A DNA stretch of 64,000 bases from Ascaris suum (GCA_013433145.1 CM024179.1:7227300-7291299); one strand, 5' to 3'; positions 49,580 to 63,599 are shown, counted from the stretch's first letter. A program made the numbers and translations. Notes: generated by a model from the sequence alone, not told the origin.

Positions 49580-49585
49580 AATAAA
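49580..49585 (+). promoter_or_regulatory. Poly(A) signal AATAAA
   Basis: Canonical AATAAA 158 bp after the stop of the small mitochondrial-type gene, followed by T-rich sequence. Confidence 0.55.
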
Positions 49586-49680
49586 GTCCACTTCATTTAC
49601 ATTTGTTTTATTTACATTTATTCATATTACTACTGAAGTTGACAGGAAATGTGACAATTTAATGATCAAAAGTATGCGTT

Positions 49681-49683
<3 letters not shown>

Positions 49684-49738
<55 letters not shown>

Positions 49739-49750
49739 ATATATATATAT
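49684..49750. repeat. (TA)n microsatellite
   Basis: TA repeat with one interruption. Confidence 0.95.
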
Positions 49751-50123
49751 GCATTTACATATTTTTACAATCGTTAATAAATGCACCAATCAGGTGGGCA
49801 TCGTTGACGGATAAACACCAGTTGTTACCAACAAGGCAACCGGCATCGATAAGTTGCAGTAGCAATGAGCAATCAACAGTGACACTATGGATGGACGCTT
49901 CACAACATTAGCATATCGGCAATGCAGTGCAATAATATTCTAGAGAAAGGATCATATTCCATTTGCTTCCATCAGTAGGCAGCATCTTTAACCTGCAACA
50001 GTGTTTTCTATACTGTGAGAGTGAATAATATATAATAACTGTAAGTGTTGAATTAAAGAATGATGATTATAGCATATTATTAAATTCGAGCAAAGACACT
50101 ATCAAATGTAACAATTTCGGCAT

Positions 50124-50129
50124 TTTATT
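50124..50129 (-). promoter_or_regulatory. Poly(A) signal on minus strand
   Basis: AATAAA on the minus strand, about 50-100 nt after the candidate stop codons at 50176 and 50231. Confidence 0.5.
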
Positions 50130-50175
50130 GAGGTGGGCCAAAGTTATAGGCTTCTTAGGTCGAGTGGTACATCAT

Positions 50176-50651
50176 CTAGTATACTCTTGACAAATGAAGT
50201 ATATCACCGAAGCGGGCCTTATGAACTTCACTATCTCTTCTGGAAGAACGGATCGTCAAGCGTTGGGTAAATAGGCGGTCCCAAATCATCGATGACCTTT
50301 GACCCGGATGTTGTGACAGATCATCCTACCAGGAAAGTTTGAGCTAACTAAGTGACATAATTCCGCAGGAAAATGTCGCTGTAGATATATTCGCTAGGTG
50401 TGATGCAACTTTTCTCAATCAAAACATGAGAGGAAACGTTTGGAGCACTTGAGGAAATGCGCCAGGAATTTGGTATGATTTTTCAAATAATTCGACTGAT
50501 CATTTCTCAATTGGTCTAGTCAATGCCCCCAAAAAGTTGCAGCGACAGTCCTTCACGGTCTGTCATTCTTTTTTTCCGCTGTTCAACCAATTCACGAATG
50601 CGATCACTTAAATGTAGAGTATGCAGAGCGATAATTCCTCCTCGTCATAAA
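50176..50651 (-). CDS. Unrecognised minus-strand coding signal (3' end of a gene)
   Basis: Two open blocks follow good acceptors. Block 50651-50516 contains ALHTLHLSDRIRELVEQRKK and ends in TAG at 50516, with an in-frame TGA at 50645-50647 near its acceptor. Block 50325-50176 is open in phase 0 (DDLSQHPGQRSSMIWDRLF...) to TAG. A second frame through it ends DDLGPPIYPTLDDPFFQKR then TAG at 50231 and also looks coding. I could not decide which frame is used or how the blocks join. The nearby minus-strand poly(A) signal supports a gene end here. No family recognised. Confidence 0.4.
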
Positions 50652-51797
50652 CTGAAATTAGCCAACAACCGTACAGGCAGACACCGACAGACTCCGACAG
50701 ACCTTTAACATGAAAATGTTGAGTAGAGAGCAAAAAGCATACAAAATTCTTTTTCTCAAGAATTGTCTTCGGAAAGCATTCATAATTTTTTCCTCAATGT
50801 GTCGTTGAAATTATATCGATATTAGCGTTGACGTGCAATTATTTTTCGATATCAGACATAAAAAGACGATAGATGTAGCAATAGTGGTTCTTATAAGAAG
50901 CAGTCTGCAAAAGTCTGTGACGAAGAGTGGAACAAGTTTTTTGAATTGAAATGAAACGAAGCAATACGATGATTGTTATAATCGAATGCTTCTTGTGCTC
51001 AACGATTGTGCACTCAACGAATCGTTTTACTCGTTTGTTGCCCTTTTAATGGCACATTCGTCGTCTAAATTTCACTAATATCTAATATTTTGAGTGCAGT
51101 TTATTTGACTTTAAATTTTAATTAGCATAATTGAAATTATTATTTCATTTCAATAATTCTTTAAAAATATTTCTTAATTTATTGACGTTCGTTCCATTTA
51201 AATTACGATTGATAGAAACAATCTTTAAAAGATGGCTATGCTAATGTTGTGAAAATGATGGAAATTTCTGACATAAAACCTTTCATAAAGAAATAAGATT
51301 TATTGATTTTATTTTAGAAAACTCGAAGATTGAAAATTAAAATATTATCAACTCGATCGATTTTTCAACTGCAAGAAATTGTTGCTAAAATTGTTGCTAT
51401 ATTGCAAAGCTGAAATTCATCTTAATTGATAAGATCAGCAGAATTATTCGTTGTATCAAGTAATTACGCCTGCCCAATATAAGGAGCCTTGATCTAATAT
51501 ATAGTTATGAGTTCATATAATGGTTGAACTAGCGAAACTTTATTGCATTAACTGTTACTTACGTGCACGCTTCTGCACATGAATCTGTAATCTCCCGTTT
51601 ATCGACGGGTATAACCAGCTAAGCCATTGCGGATGTAGATGTTTACTACTGCTTGCATTTTTCCCAGTAGTAATACTGTGCAAGTAACGCAAACTAGTAA
51701 AGTGCTTATGTCAGAAGCTTTATTTCGACTATCTAGAAGAAATAACATAGAAATGGGTAATGCAAACAGTAACTTAATAATATTTGTAAGACCTAAA
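50652..51797. other. AT-rich stretch upstream of the peptidase gene
   Basis: Presumed 5' flank. A CATTTTTCCCAG acceptor ending at 51667 with no stop between it and the peptidase ATG could be a trans-splice site. A 22-nt minus-strand segment at 51565-51586 between a good acceptor and a GTAAGT donor may be an exon of the 50 kb gene. Confidence 0.4.
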
Positions 51798-54700
51798 ATG
51801 GTGAAAGTGGGATGGCGACTGGTGGTGTTGCTGTGGGTGATGGCAGTGCTCTACCAATCCGGTATGGCCGCCTTGTTTGACGTCGATACGAGTGTCGATC
51901 CATGTGACGACTTCTCGAGATATGTTTGCAACAAAGCCAACCTAAGGAAAACCCGAGACCAACTTCTCGAACTTGCAGCTCGAAAACTTGAGCAAAACAA
52001 ATCCACCTACCCGCTCGTCTACAAAATGATTAAGGTATCCGATGAATCTGTTGAAAACTGGCCCAAAGATTCATTTTCCATATGGATATATCCTCTAAAA
52101 TTTGAGACACTTATTGGAAGCTTTTAATTTTTGTTTTTAAATGGCCATTTTTGCCTCTGACAATGTCAGTTGTTTTAGAAATTTTTCTAACAGTTTACTA
52201 GCGGGTAGAGTTGGCGTGCCGAAAGAGTTGGCGTGATATATAACCCACTCGCCTCACCAATCGAAATCTTCAATTACCAACAAATAATAGATGTGCACGA
52301 ATTACTTCCATATGATAATTAACCCCGAGAGATTGTGCACGCTTCCGCAGAAGGTTCGTTTTTTTGGGAACCGACCGCTGTAAAGGTGCAAAATGTAATT
52401 AGATTTTTCCCAACTTCATATATTTCTTTTGAAATGGATGGGTCAACCGGAAATTAGGTTAGGAGGTCCAACGGTGAATAGAATGCCAAGCAAGTTTCGC
52501 CAACTCCATCTTTTGTGGTTCTTGGATTGGCCTCCAGAAATATAGACGTACAGATAACTTCAGACATACCGACAGGCCGGCAAACACATAAACACGTGCA
52601 AATGCATAAAAATGACATCCTTGAATACGCTTCTGCACACAAAAATGATATAATCATTGTGCAAGTAGAAGAGTATTTCATTTCGTTATTTCCAGGACTA
52701 TTGCGTTCCCAAGAAGTGTCGCTACGTTTTTCTTCTTTGTCTCATTCCTCGTATAATAATGACCATTTCTTTAAGATGACGAATACTATTAGTTATGATA
52801 CTCTAAATATCACTATTATTATTAGGCTAAAATCATCTTCAAGAGAATACAAATGCGAATATTGCAATAATGCCGATATTATTAAACGGGAATATCTTCA
52901 GTACATCATATTTTTTGTGGAACTCTTTTTACCTATCACTTAAACTCACATTATATTATCTATTCATATCACCTATTTACCAGTACTACTTAGAGGAAAA
53001 TTTCAATTTTTGAGTTATTTATTTTCTCTTGCTTTTTATTTTCTCTTTCAGGATATACGATATTTCAGAGCGAATTTACATCTAGTAAAGGAGTATTCCG
53101 TTCAACAAGCATCAATGTTATCAAATCTTAGTGGTGAGGAAACGATCACCGCAACCGCTTTCTATATGGTCACTAAATATTTCGACCAAATTAACGCAAA
53201 GTAAAATAGAAAATCTTATATTGAAGAAATTATTTTTTTTTGTGATACTATAAATACAAACATAAAGTAATCTTTGATCAAATGTCAATCATTTCTGATA
53301 CAGTAAGGTGAACGCTTCTTTGTACCCCATGGGGTACTTTTTTTTTCAATTTCAGCGATCATGCGAATGTGCGATAAATAAGCGGAAAAATATACATTAT
53401 TGAAAAATGGCTTAGGAAAAAAATTTTCCTAGAATTCATTTTATAAACGAATATTTGGAAAAAAAAAGGAGTTGAAAAATATTTAATTCACATCATCGCT
53501 AGTCTAAATAATTATATTTTCTTCTGCAAAACTTTTCCTTCCTATTGAGTGAGACCCCAAGAAGTTCTGTGAAAACAAGGCAATATATTGAGGCACATTA
53601 ATACAAGCGGCAAGTAAACGAATGAAACGAGAAGTATATAGACATCGCTCATCTTTATTACCTGTCGCAGGTATTTATACTTTAAAAAAAAACTTTATTT
53701 ATATATGAAAATAAATCTCTCTCTAATAATTCGATGCTTTTTTTTGAACAATGGAATTGGATTTACTATACTCATTTATAAAACTATTCGATAAGGCATA
53801 ATTTCAGGAACCATATAACAATCGATGAAGGTGGTCTCTTCGTTACATTCGATGATTATGCGAAACGATTTACACGACAAGATAGTCGAATTTTTGTTAT
53901 TTTGAGAATTGCACCTCAGAGGTTTCATTTTGATATTTTTTTTCCGTTCAGTTCTGAAGCGACTCAATTCGGAAGCAATTCCACTTATAGTCGAATTTAG
54001 AGTGCCACAAGTCTGATGCAAAATTCGAAGTTTACTTGGAAATTTTCTCTCTTATGTAATCATTCGAAAATTTTTGCCACTTTCAAACAAGTTTTCACGC
54101 AATCATTACTTCATTTTAAGAAGAACTTGTGAGTTATGCAATCAATGTGCAATTTAAAAATTTTACTCTCTAAATCGACATTCGAAGTGCAACCTTTCAC
54201 AAACTGGAACCATTTTAATTGAAAAATAAAATAAAAATTGCGACGTTTTCAATTCCGAATATGACGTATGTTTTGATGATAGAGAATTTTAGCATAAGGA
54301 AATTATTAAAAATGCGTTTCGATTTGCAGTAAATAATTGAAAAATTGTTCACGATGGATACCCAAAAAAAGTATATTCTACAATAAAGCATTTATACATT
54401 TATATAACACAATTTTTTTTTCATTTTTAATAACCGACATAAATAATATTAATATTTGCATCATAAAAGCACGAAATGGCGATATTTTTGTTGACTCGCA
54501 ATGCATCAGATAATTTTGTTCCTTCGTGAAATTGTTGTTAAGCATTTCCATTATATTCAACGGCGTCAAATATAGTCGGTAGACAGTTTCAATGAGAGGT
54601 TCAGCGTATGAGAGAATTATTCGTCATTCATGTCAAATTCATCGAGAGAAAAATCCAATCAGCCATGTCATGAAAAACGACATGAAAAAAATTCTTGAAG

Positions 54701-57700
54701 AAACTGGAAAACTGGTGGGAAAAGTAGAAAAAAAAAATCATCGTCTCTAAGAAAAGATCATTTTCTTTTCCACGAATACATAGACATAGCTGACAGCTTA
54801 ACTAGCTGAGTGGAAAGTGCGTCGACAGCCGACTGACGCTTACAATAATCAAGAAATTGAGTCAGAAGATCATTCCTATGACGATGTAGAGCAGGAAAAA
54901 AAGGCTTTTCAAAGTGTACGATCAAGACTTTATCATACCATTGCCTAACTGCTGTTCTTCTTGTCAGGTACAACAATTTGCCGCTTCAGTTGTTGATTTT
55001 ATTATTTTCAACGAAACCGACGAATATGATGTCACACGTAAGAACATAACGATTGAAGGGAATGTTGCCGGTGAGCACATCAACTTATTAGACATTGTTT
55101 CGTCGTACTTAACGACTCATATTCTTATTCGCATCCGTGTTGATTAATTAAAGAGCATAGGGGAGTTGTGCACTGAGCCATAAAACAAGACTTAGAATGG
55201 TTAGGTTGAAGCTGTTATTTAACTAGTCATGAGCTCCGAACTGAACAGAGAGTAAGATGATCTTTTTGAAATAAAAAGAGGAGGAGTTATGGATGGCAAT
55301 GATCCACAATTCTTCGTATAATTCCCAATCAACAATGAAACCGAATCAACTGAACGACACGGCGGAAAAGCATACTTGCAGTTTTAATTCTAATTAGCAG
55401 TGCACCCTCAAAAATATCGAGCAACATTTGTGGCATGTACAAATGAAAAATTTTTTAGTGGGTATGGGAGATCATACTTCAAGCGTTAAGCAATCGATCC
55501 CACGTTGGACTACTCTGAACATTGAAGAGCACTTGTGATGACAGTTTTTTTTGCAATCTCTCATTTTCTAGAGCTTCGATATGTTATTCTGACCCCTTAT
55601 ATATCCTCATTTCTCTGGCAAAGAAAGCAGTCTGGTCCAGGCACTTTTGCTCATGCCAATATCCGTACGCTGAGGTTAATGCTGAGGTTGACTACCGCAA
55701 TGGATTGGCATTATAGGGCTCGGGCGGTTCCATTTTTATTTCCCTTCAGTTGCTTCTTCAAAAACTCTCAACTAGCACATAAAGAAAGGTATATAGCCTG
55801 ACCTCATGATTTGGTTGTCGAGGCGTTGAGTTGAAGCCTTCCACATGTCGTATCGGCGCCCAAAAAACATGAAGGTGTCGGCGAGTATTCAAGAGCATTT
55901 ATCGATTCGTCCATCCTCGTCCTTCTAATCTCCAGCACCTAACCATTTGTGTTGCAGCCATCCTGCTCAATGAGTCGATTCAGAAGGATCTAATTTACAC
56001 AGCACTTGTATCGTTCGCAGATGATTTTAGAACGTCATCGATGGGAAGTCTACTTCTTGTGAGTAACTTTACCACCTTCGTTGTTCTAAGGAAATGACCT
56101 TGAGTCTCATTTTGTGTGCCTTTCTAAAATGATGCTCCCTTTTTCGTTCTAATTATTAAGTGTTGTATCTCATATATTAGCAAGTTGAGGTCATGAGGTC
56201 AGGTGATGAGCTTTTCTTTCGAGGAGATGACCTCATGCTAGTCATATTTGTACAAGAGCAAATTTTCCTATTGTTAACAATCCTCATAGGATAAACAATA
56301 GAATTGCATCGTAAAATCTTTGTGCTTTTGAGAATTTAATGGCCGATTTGCGAGTGAATTCTCTTCCCTTCAAAAATTTCAATAAGAGCGTTTATCATGT
56401 CTTCTTCTCGCTTACTTTTAAATTATCGGATTATTGTAATATTATTAAAAGTTTCTTTGATAAAAGTTTTCATTTTTATCGGAAATTTTTTGAATTATTT
56501 CTTCACAAATTTCAACAATAATAGACACTTGGAACTCCATTCACAACGATGATAATGGGCGATGTAATGTGGAATATTGCACAAAATAAAATTGCTGCTA
56601 AAGAGAAGGCAGAACTTGCGAAAATGATGCTGCAATTGAAGACCACTGCTATCGATCGTTTTTTAGTGAGTTTATTTTCATCATATAAAAGACCGTATGA
56701 GGATGTAATTTTGCACACATTATTGAGTGATTATGCTTGTGTAATCGATTATTGCCTTAGGCACTACAATTACTTTTTAGGCACATGCAGTGTTTTTAGC
56801 AAAAGCCTTTGCACCATTCTGTTCACTGACAAATTAATATTCTATGAAAAGGAGGGCAATAATCCCTTCCGAAGAAAGGGAACTAATTTAAAGATGAAGG
56901 GGCGAGGGGGGGGGGGGGGGAGTGGCGAGGAAGCAGCTGTTCACCCCTAGTAGGGGAGGAGTACAATTCTGTTGCAGCGATTCGCCCATTATGAACATCG
57001 ATTATCTCTTCATTTAGCCGTCACCAATGGCATTGATTCAAAAGAACAAACACTTCAAGGGAATTAATTTTACAATTGATGAGATCCTTCTATAGAACTG
57101 TCGATGAATAAATAATATTTCTTCGAAGGCAACCGACTGGATCGAAACCGATGATAGAATTATGGATTGGTACAACAGGAAATTAAACAATATAACTTTT
57201 TATTTCCCATTTGCATCATCCGATGAAGAGCAAACAAAAGTGAAACAATTACTCGCGAAAATCGAACAAAAGATCGAAATAGCTGCATCAATGTAAGTTA
57301 ATGAAGAGTTAAAGTGGAAGACTCCGAGTAAGTTAATCACCATCAGCTAGGTAGCTTACGTCTATCATATTGAATAGAACATCCTATCATCCATTGTATG
57401 CACTATGCAAAAATTGCAAAAAATTTTTGTCCGATCTTCTTAAGCACGGATATGGCATTCAAAAAAAAATGCGATGTCCCTTTTAATAAAATCAAAATGC
57501 TTTTATTTGTGCTGATTTTGAAAGAACCCGATTATCAACTTCATCATAAACAATCCAACATGAAATTCATGAATCGCTGAAAAAATGTTGTAAGGAATTC
57601 AGCAAAAAGAAATTAACTAAATAGTTGAATATTGCAGAAGAGATGTAAATATGGCCGAGCCATTATTGCCTCAACAATGGATGGAATTAATGGCGATGGC

Positions 57701-60700
57701 TAGTGCCGAATTTCGTTATCGTGATCTCGTCGATTCGTTTGCCCATTATTTATTGCAATCACTTGGCATGAGCGGCTCCAGCTCCAGCAACACTATCGTG
57801 AGTGAGTCATTTCTATTGCATCTGTTGTAAAATAGAAGCGAAAAAAAAATTTCCACTTTTTTATGATTCATTAAATTTTGCATATTTCCTCTCTTTTTTT
57901 TAAAAGCATCATCAATACCTTTCAAAAATGCAAATTGTGTTTTCATCCTATAAGTCACCTGAGGGTTAAAAGCAGTTCTTATCAGGTAACGTCATTACTC
58001 ATGCTAATGAACGCCGTTCTAACGCTTTCATGTGCTTTCAAGCCCATTATGGCAGCGCCCTGTCTGTAGATGTGTCCTTGTCCGTCTGCCGGACAGTTTC
58101 ACTTCAGGAACCATTGAAGCAAAACAAAGCGAATTCGATAAGTATAATGAGCGTCATATGTGATCGACCATCCTATAGCAGCATTCAGTTTAAACCTCGA
58201 AAAGAGTTATAAAATACTCCCAAAACTTCATATAACTACAAAAGTAATTATTCGATTTTTAAACTATCAGTCGAACCAATTAAAATATGAATTATTTGTA
58301 GTGTATATTTTATTAATTGTTTGCAAATATTTATGAAATTTGTTGGTCTACTGAGTAAAATCGAAAAACGGCATATTGCTTAAATTCGCTTGCATTTTTA
58401 TTATTATTATTAAACGAAACTATTATACTTCTTAATCATTTATTAGTTGTTTGTTTCCATTGTTAATAATATAAATTTATTTATTATTTTGTTATTTTAC
58501 TATTGCAAAAAAAATTCTTAATGAGTGCATATCGTTTATGGGCCGACTATAAAATTTCTCTAAATATCATCGCGAGGTAATTTTTTCCACAATTTATTGG
58601 GAGCGATTTGCACATTATTATTAGCATTGATTGCTAATATATATCAATTGATTCCATAGTGAATATTTAATACAGCTTCTAAAAAAAGTCACATCTAGAC
58701 GTTCGGTTTGGGTTTATTGGCCGATTATGATGTCAGATTTCCGGCGGCATTTAATTATGGTCGTTATGGTTCATTTATGGCACACGAGGTGTTTCATTCA
58801 TTCTCGCCGAGTGTACGATCCTCCTCAATACCATCGTTTATCACTCACGAGAGGAAGTTTGCACGTGCTGTTCAATGTTACAGTGATTACTATAGTACGT
58901 TCTGTAAACGCTTCCAAGTCGGAACTGTAAGTAACGCTCGAATAAGTTTAATTCTTTATTGCTATTTATTTGACATTCTGTTTATTTATTTGTAGTTTAT
59001 GGGCTACTATAAATTATGGAAATTTTTGAAATTCGCTATTCGCCACTCTTGTTTCATAAAACGTTTGTGATGAAAATGTTCTCCCAGAGTATTATTTTTT
59101 TCCAAGAGTATCATGAAAATATTGAGCGCTAACAAAATTGCAACCACCATGAAAGGAATATTTTTGAACAGCGGATATGTTTTGAATAAGAAGCCCCAGT
59201 ACTTATTATAGAGATTGTATCAGTTCAGGCAGTATTCTCTGCACGAAAGTTTCAACACTTCATGGATCCAATCCTTGGAACAGCTACTTCTTCACATTCA
59301 TTTTACTCCTATCTCTAAAATGAAAGAAAAAGTAAAGTTAGCAATAGACGACGGTATGTAGTTAGTACATGTTCAGCGTACAATATTGCCATTATCTCTA
59401 TTATGATACCTAACTTACTAACCAAAAGCTCGATCGGCGCATGCAAAGTCGAAGTCCGAAAACATTTGCCGACCTTCATTTCAAGGGCTTTGGCTAACTC
59501 ACTGAATAAAACCTGCCCATTTTACTAGGGTGAGATTGCTGCTTGGGGTGGACAACAAAGTAGACGCACAGTCTCCGACATACTCCAACTGTCTTAAAAC
59601 GGAAACCTATTTATAGAATGAAATGCTTAATGCATTCAAGATGACCTAACTGATAATGAAATTATCTGCAAAGATTATGCGATTGATAGTTCAAAGTGAT
59701 CTAAGTGATAGTCATAAGGCTTCCATGTTTATTATCACACATGGAGATGAATGATAATCTCTTTTCTGCAGATTTGTTTGAATGGAGAGAGGAAAATGAC
59801 AGAAGGAATGCCAGATACGGAAGGAATTCGTACCGCTTACGAAACGGCTTTAAGCAATTTACGTAAAGCGTTCTTTCGTCCCTCTCCGATTCAAGGTTTT
59901 TTTTAAATTGAAATTTACACGCGCTTTTTGAAAAGATAAAAGAAAGGACGAGTCATTTTAAGATGATCGTATATTGTGATAAACGTTGGTAGTTAATTAA
60001 TGTTGAATATGTCCTTTTGTAGAATTCGACTGTGCTGACACCATTAGGCTGATGTGCTTTCCTAATCTCGGAACAAGCAGCCGAGGTTGTTGCAGCAAGG
60101 TGTATGACAGCCGTGACCAATTAACTGAATGGGCAGCAAAAGCACAATTTCACTCATTTCATCGCTCGTATCGAACTTGACAACGCCAATTCTTTGACGT
60201 CACATATGTTAGAAGCGATTTGATCATTATCGTAGAATACATGCGGACTATTAAGCACCATTGAACCTCCCAAGAAACTTCCTTAATACACCCTCTTCCT
60301 TGGGTTCCATTCCTCCCCACACGAAATTTGAGGAACAAATTTAATAAAATCATTTTCTTTCTCCCTGTACATCATAGATAATTTTTAGCTGAAAGTTTAC
60401 CTCTCAAAGTTCGCTATAAAAATGAACGTTTATTTCTCATACAGGTTTTTCCAATGAACAGCTATTTTTTATTGGTTCTGCCTTATGGATTTGCGAAGGT
60501 CGCGCAAGTGAAAATGTCCCATACACGAATCGTCACTTCCGCTATCCACCACGAGCTGTACGTATCAATGCGGCGATGCGACAGATACCTCAATTCGCTA
60601 GTGCTTTCAATTGTTCCAAAGTAATTCACTCACTTCAATTCTTCCGCTTCCCTTGCAAAACTTCCTGATCGCACGTATCGTCGGTCTTCCCTTGTAGACG

Positions 60701-60983
60701 TCAATCCTCAGGTCCAAGATAATATAGCAAAAGCTCAAAACTTCCAACCTTGTTGGTTGATATAGTAAACTGGCTGGAAAACCCTTCGCCTAAATTGACA
60801 GTATTATCCTTTTGTCGAATTAGCGAAAAGCTAAAACAACCATTCCCCTTTCCCCTTACTCGCTCTAACTTTCCCTCAAACCTTGACTAATCCAGCACCC
60901 AATGAAGCCCATTCACTTCTACTATTGCTTCAGGTGTAAAAAAAACCAACTCTCAGATGTACGACTTGAATGTGCAGATTTGA
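51798..60983 (+). CDS. Neprilysin-like M13 zinc metallopeptidase, divergent
   Basis: Exons: 51798-52034, 53052-53200, 53808-~53922, 54968-55070, 55958-56058, 56525-56665, 57129-57292, 57638-57797, 58699-58926, 59772-59895, 60445-60620 and tentatively 60957-60983. All junctions keep phase except the 3' end of the third exon, which is unresolved. The model gives about 570 residues, against 700-750 for the family. The N-terminus has a hydrophobic signal sequence (VGWRLVVLLWVMAVLYQSG), then the M13 opening VDPCDDFSRYVC. The DWIETDD / YNRKLNNITFYFPF region matches the helix before the catalytic half. The zinc site is FNYGRYGSFMAHEVFHSF (HExxH). The third ligand motif is TEGMPDTEGIRTAYET (E and D of ExxxD kept). 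It ends with EQLFFIGSALW and HFRYPPRAVRINAA...FNC. Changes: the NAY/NAF substrate motif reads SAE, the GGW after the first cysteines is absent, the FDD after HExxH is lost, and the usual C-terminal CxxW is missing. M13 enzymes cut small peptides outside the cell; with a signal peptide this one is probably secreted or anchored. Confidence 0.85.
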
Positions 60984-62308
60984 AAAATCACAGTTAACAG
61001 CAGCGGAAAGCCCCTGCTACGCAGTATCGCGAGTATTATTTAGCGAACACGGTAAAACACTTCGGATAGGACAGGCGTAACAGTTACAGAAAATCACAGT
61101 TAACAGAAAACCCCCCCCTCCCCCTCCCCCTCCACCTCAACCTGATTGCATTTTTTTGAGCCTTTTATATTATGCAAGTTTCAGGGCTCCTATATGGGTT
61201 CATTAAGCGAGTTCCAGCTTTGTAGCCCATACGGCAGTTCTTTGAGGGTCATTCCTTAATGCGAAGAATCCGAAGCAATATGTACGAAGTGCATAGCAAT
61301 AAATAAAGGTAACGAAAAATGTGTGCTATACAATTGCACATGCAATATTGCCTTTGTTAAAGATACAAGCATCGCTGCATACAGAAAAACAAATGAGCAA
61401 TAGTAAAAAATAACCACATAAAGCATAAAGGCATTATAATGCTTGACCATCCAGATATGATCGGATATAGAACATTCAACAGCATTGAATATACAACTTC
61501 TAACACTCGTAGAAATCAAGAGGAAAAAACAACAATGCTGAGAAGTACGATGCGTTGGCACAATACAAACATTTTCATAATTTTGCGTGGATGGACCCAC
61601 CGCTTACATAAATGCACCCAATTAAAATCACAAAAACAGTTCTTATTTATGAAAAATGATGCGAGAAGATGAGGTAATTGCAAAGTTGGCGGATCAAACC
61701 CATCCATCAAATATTATGGTCATAAGTTGCGCGATCGTAGAGTTCTAAATACCGCAAAAGTATATAGGCACATCAGAACGACTATAAAATAGATATAAAT
61801 AACATCGATACTCAAACTTTCCGACTCCACAACAATGGACGTCAACGTCGTAAAATATAAAAGCATTCGACGAGAGATTACGCCTACTGATTGGAAGATG
61901 CGACTGTAATGTAGCCAGTTAATTTAATGAGAAAAATTGCGGCAAGTTAACAGCATTCATCTCGACTATATTTTGCAATAGGTTTTATGCAGCTCATCTA
62001 ACGCTGCACCCAAAACATTCTTTCCACCCCCTCCCCCCCCCTCACGCCCCATTGATTCTGCAATAAAAATGGACCCCCTTATAAGAGCAGCTTGGCTGGA
62101 AACCAACAGGGAGCAAAAAGCACATTAAAAAAGAAATAAAAACGTTGTAAAATAAAACAAACTCCCAAGAAAAATACAATCAAACTTCGTAAGAAGTTTA
62201 CGATCAAGAGAAAATCCTTCAAAAACTTACATAACTTTTAAAGAAACTAACAAATAATTTACTGAAATTAACATCGTTAGCAAGAAAATTGAAACTCGCA
62301 CCTGTCTT
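60984..62308. other. Intergenic stretch between convergent genes
   Basis: Contains poly(C) runs at 61111-61128 and 62031-62042, and an AATAAA near 61298. No exon accepted; frames at 61256-61710 lack splice support. Confidence 0.5.
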
Positions 62309-63468
62309 CTACCATTTAGCATAGAGCAACGACAACGATAAACGATCACCACCTTGAAGCCAATCATTCGAGTGAACCGATAAATCGATCGATAAAAATG
62401 CTATAAGTCGGATGTCTTTTCCTTATTGAACCGTCGCTGCAACGGAAAGGACTGAATACAATCATTTCAATAATCTTTCCATAAACTAAGCATAAGCAGT
62501 TATCAAATACGAATTGAACAGCAACAACTCAATCTCTATAATACGATTTAGTGTTATCTAAATTATATCGATTAAAAAAACCAACTTAATGGTAACTAAA
62601 ATAATAAATAAATGAAACTAGTAAATGAAAATTCTTGAAAAAACCGATCACCTATGAAAAAAAAAATGTAAATTCAAAAAAACCGTACAAATAGAATTTG
62701 ATAGCCGGTAGCAACGTAGTGAAGTGCCCTTTCTTGATCATCGCATCAAAAAGAAATATTAAGCCATGGATATTCGCCGCAAATGGTTCACCACTCTCCG
62801 ACTGAAAAAAATTTCTTTCTAAAGCTCAATTCTAAATTATTGCCTCATTACTTTCAAATATTCTTATAGACTACCTCACTTGAAATTCAAGGATCAAATA
62901 TGATAAAACGAGGAAAACGGGATACCTTTATGCTCCTATAAGCGCACTCGCTTATTTAAAACTTTTTGATATATTCAGAGTGGCCAAATATTCCTCCATA
63001 TTAGCGGAAGCGAAGTAAAAAAAAAGATTCTTCATTCCTCATTGCATGAAACTTTCATTTCAGCGTTTTCTTCACCGTAGGGGGTCCACCAATGTGCTTT
63101 CCTACCGCTACAAGGTGCATATGAAAGATCAATAAGGCTGGTCTTTTATTCCGACCAAATAGTTAAATATAATGACTTTATCAAGAGTAAAAATCAGTTA
63201 AGTTAAAGTGACCTGATGATCTCATTAAACATCCAAATAGGTTCAGCGCTTTCCTTTTCCGCAGACAACGAACTGATTTCAAAGCATCAACCTCTATTGA
63301 GAAATGGGATTTTTTTTTCTTGAAAATTGTTTAGTTGGCTGCCTTTCTAACAACGAAACGAGTAACACACCTTGACGGCACCCGCATAAGCCAACAGGAG
63401 ATTGCAAATTTGTTCACTGGCTGAGAGTGGCCATCTTCTTTTCTGCTCGGCTGCTTTCAGTATTGCAT
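62309..63468 (-). CDS. Unrecognised helical protein, 3' exons
   Basis: Three minus-strand exons join in phase: 63468-63371 (ILKAAEQKRRWPLSASEQIC, then NLLLAYAGAVK), 62801-62684 (GEPFAANIHGLIFLFDAMIK, then KGHFTTLLPAIKFYLY; strong TTTTTTTCAG acceptor) and 62421-62309 (ending HSNDWLQGGDRLSLSLLYAK, then W and TAG). The repeated amphipathic helices could be a PPR or other helical-repeat fold, but no family is certain. An open segment at about 63130-63075 (HMHLVAVGKHIGGPPT) with a donor may be an intervening exon; it does not fit the phase of the first junction. The gene continues upstream, probably past 63.6 kb. Confidence 0.6.
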
Positions 63469-63599
63469 CTAAATACATAAATTCATTGCTTCGTTCTCAA
63501 TTCTACATAACTTCTCTTATTTTATTTAAATCTAATTTGAAAGGCAATCAATTGCAAGTGCATTATTTCAAAAAAGGTTAAAGTTGCAGGAAAAATGTT

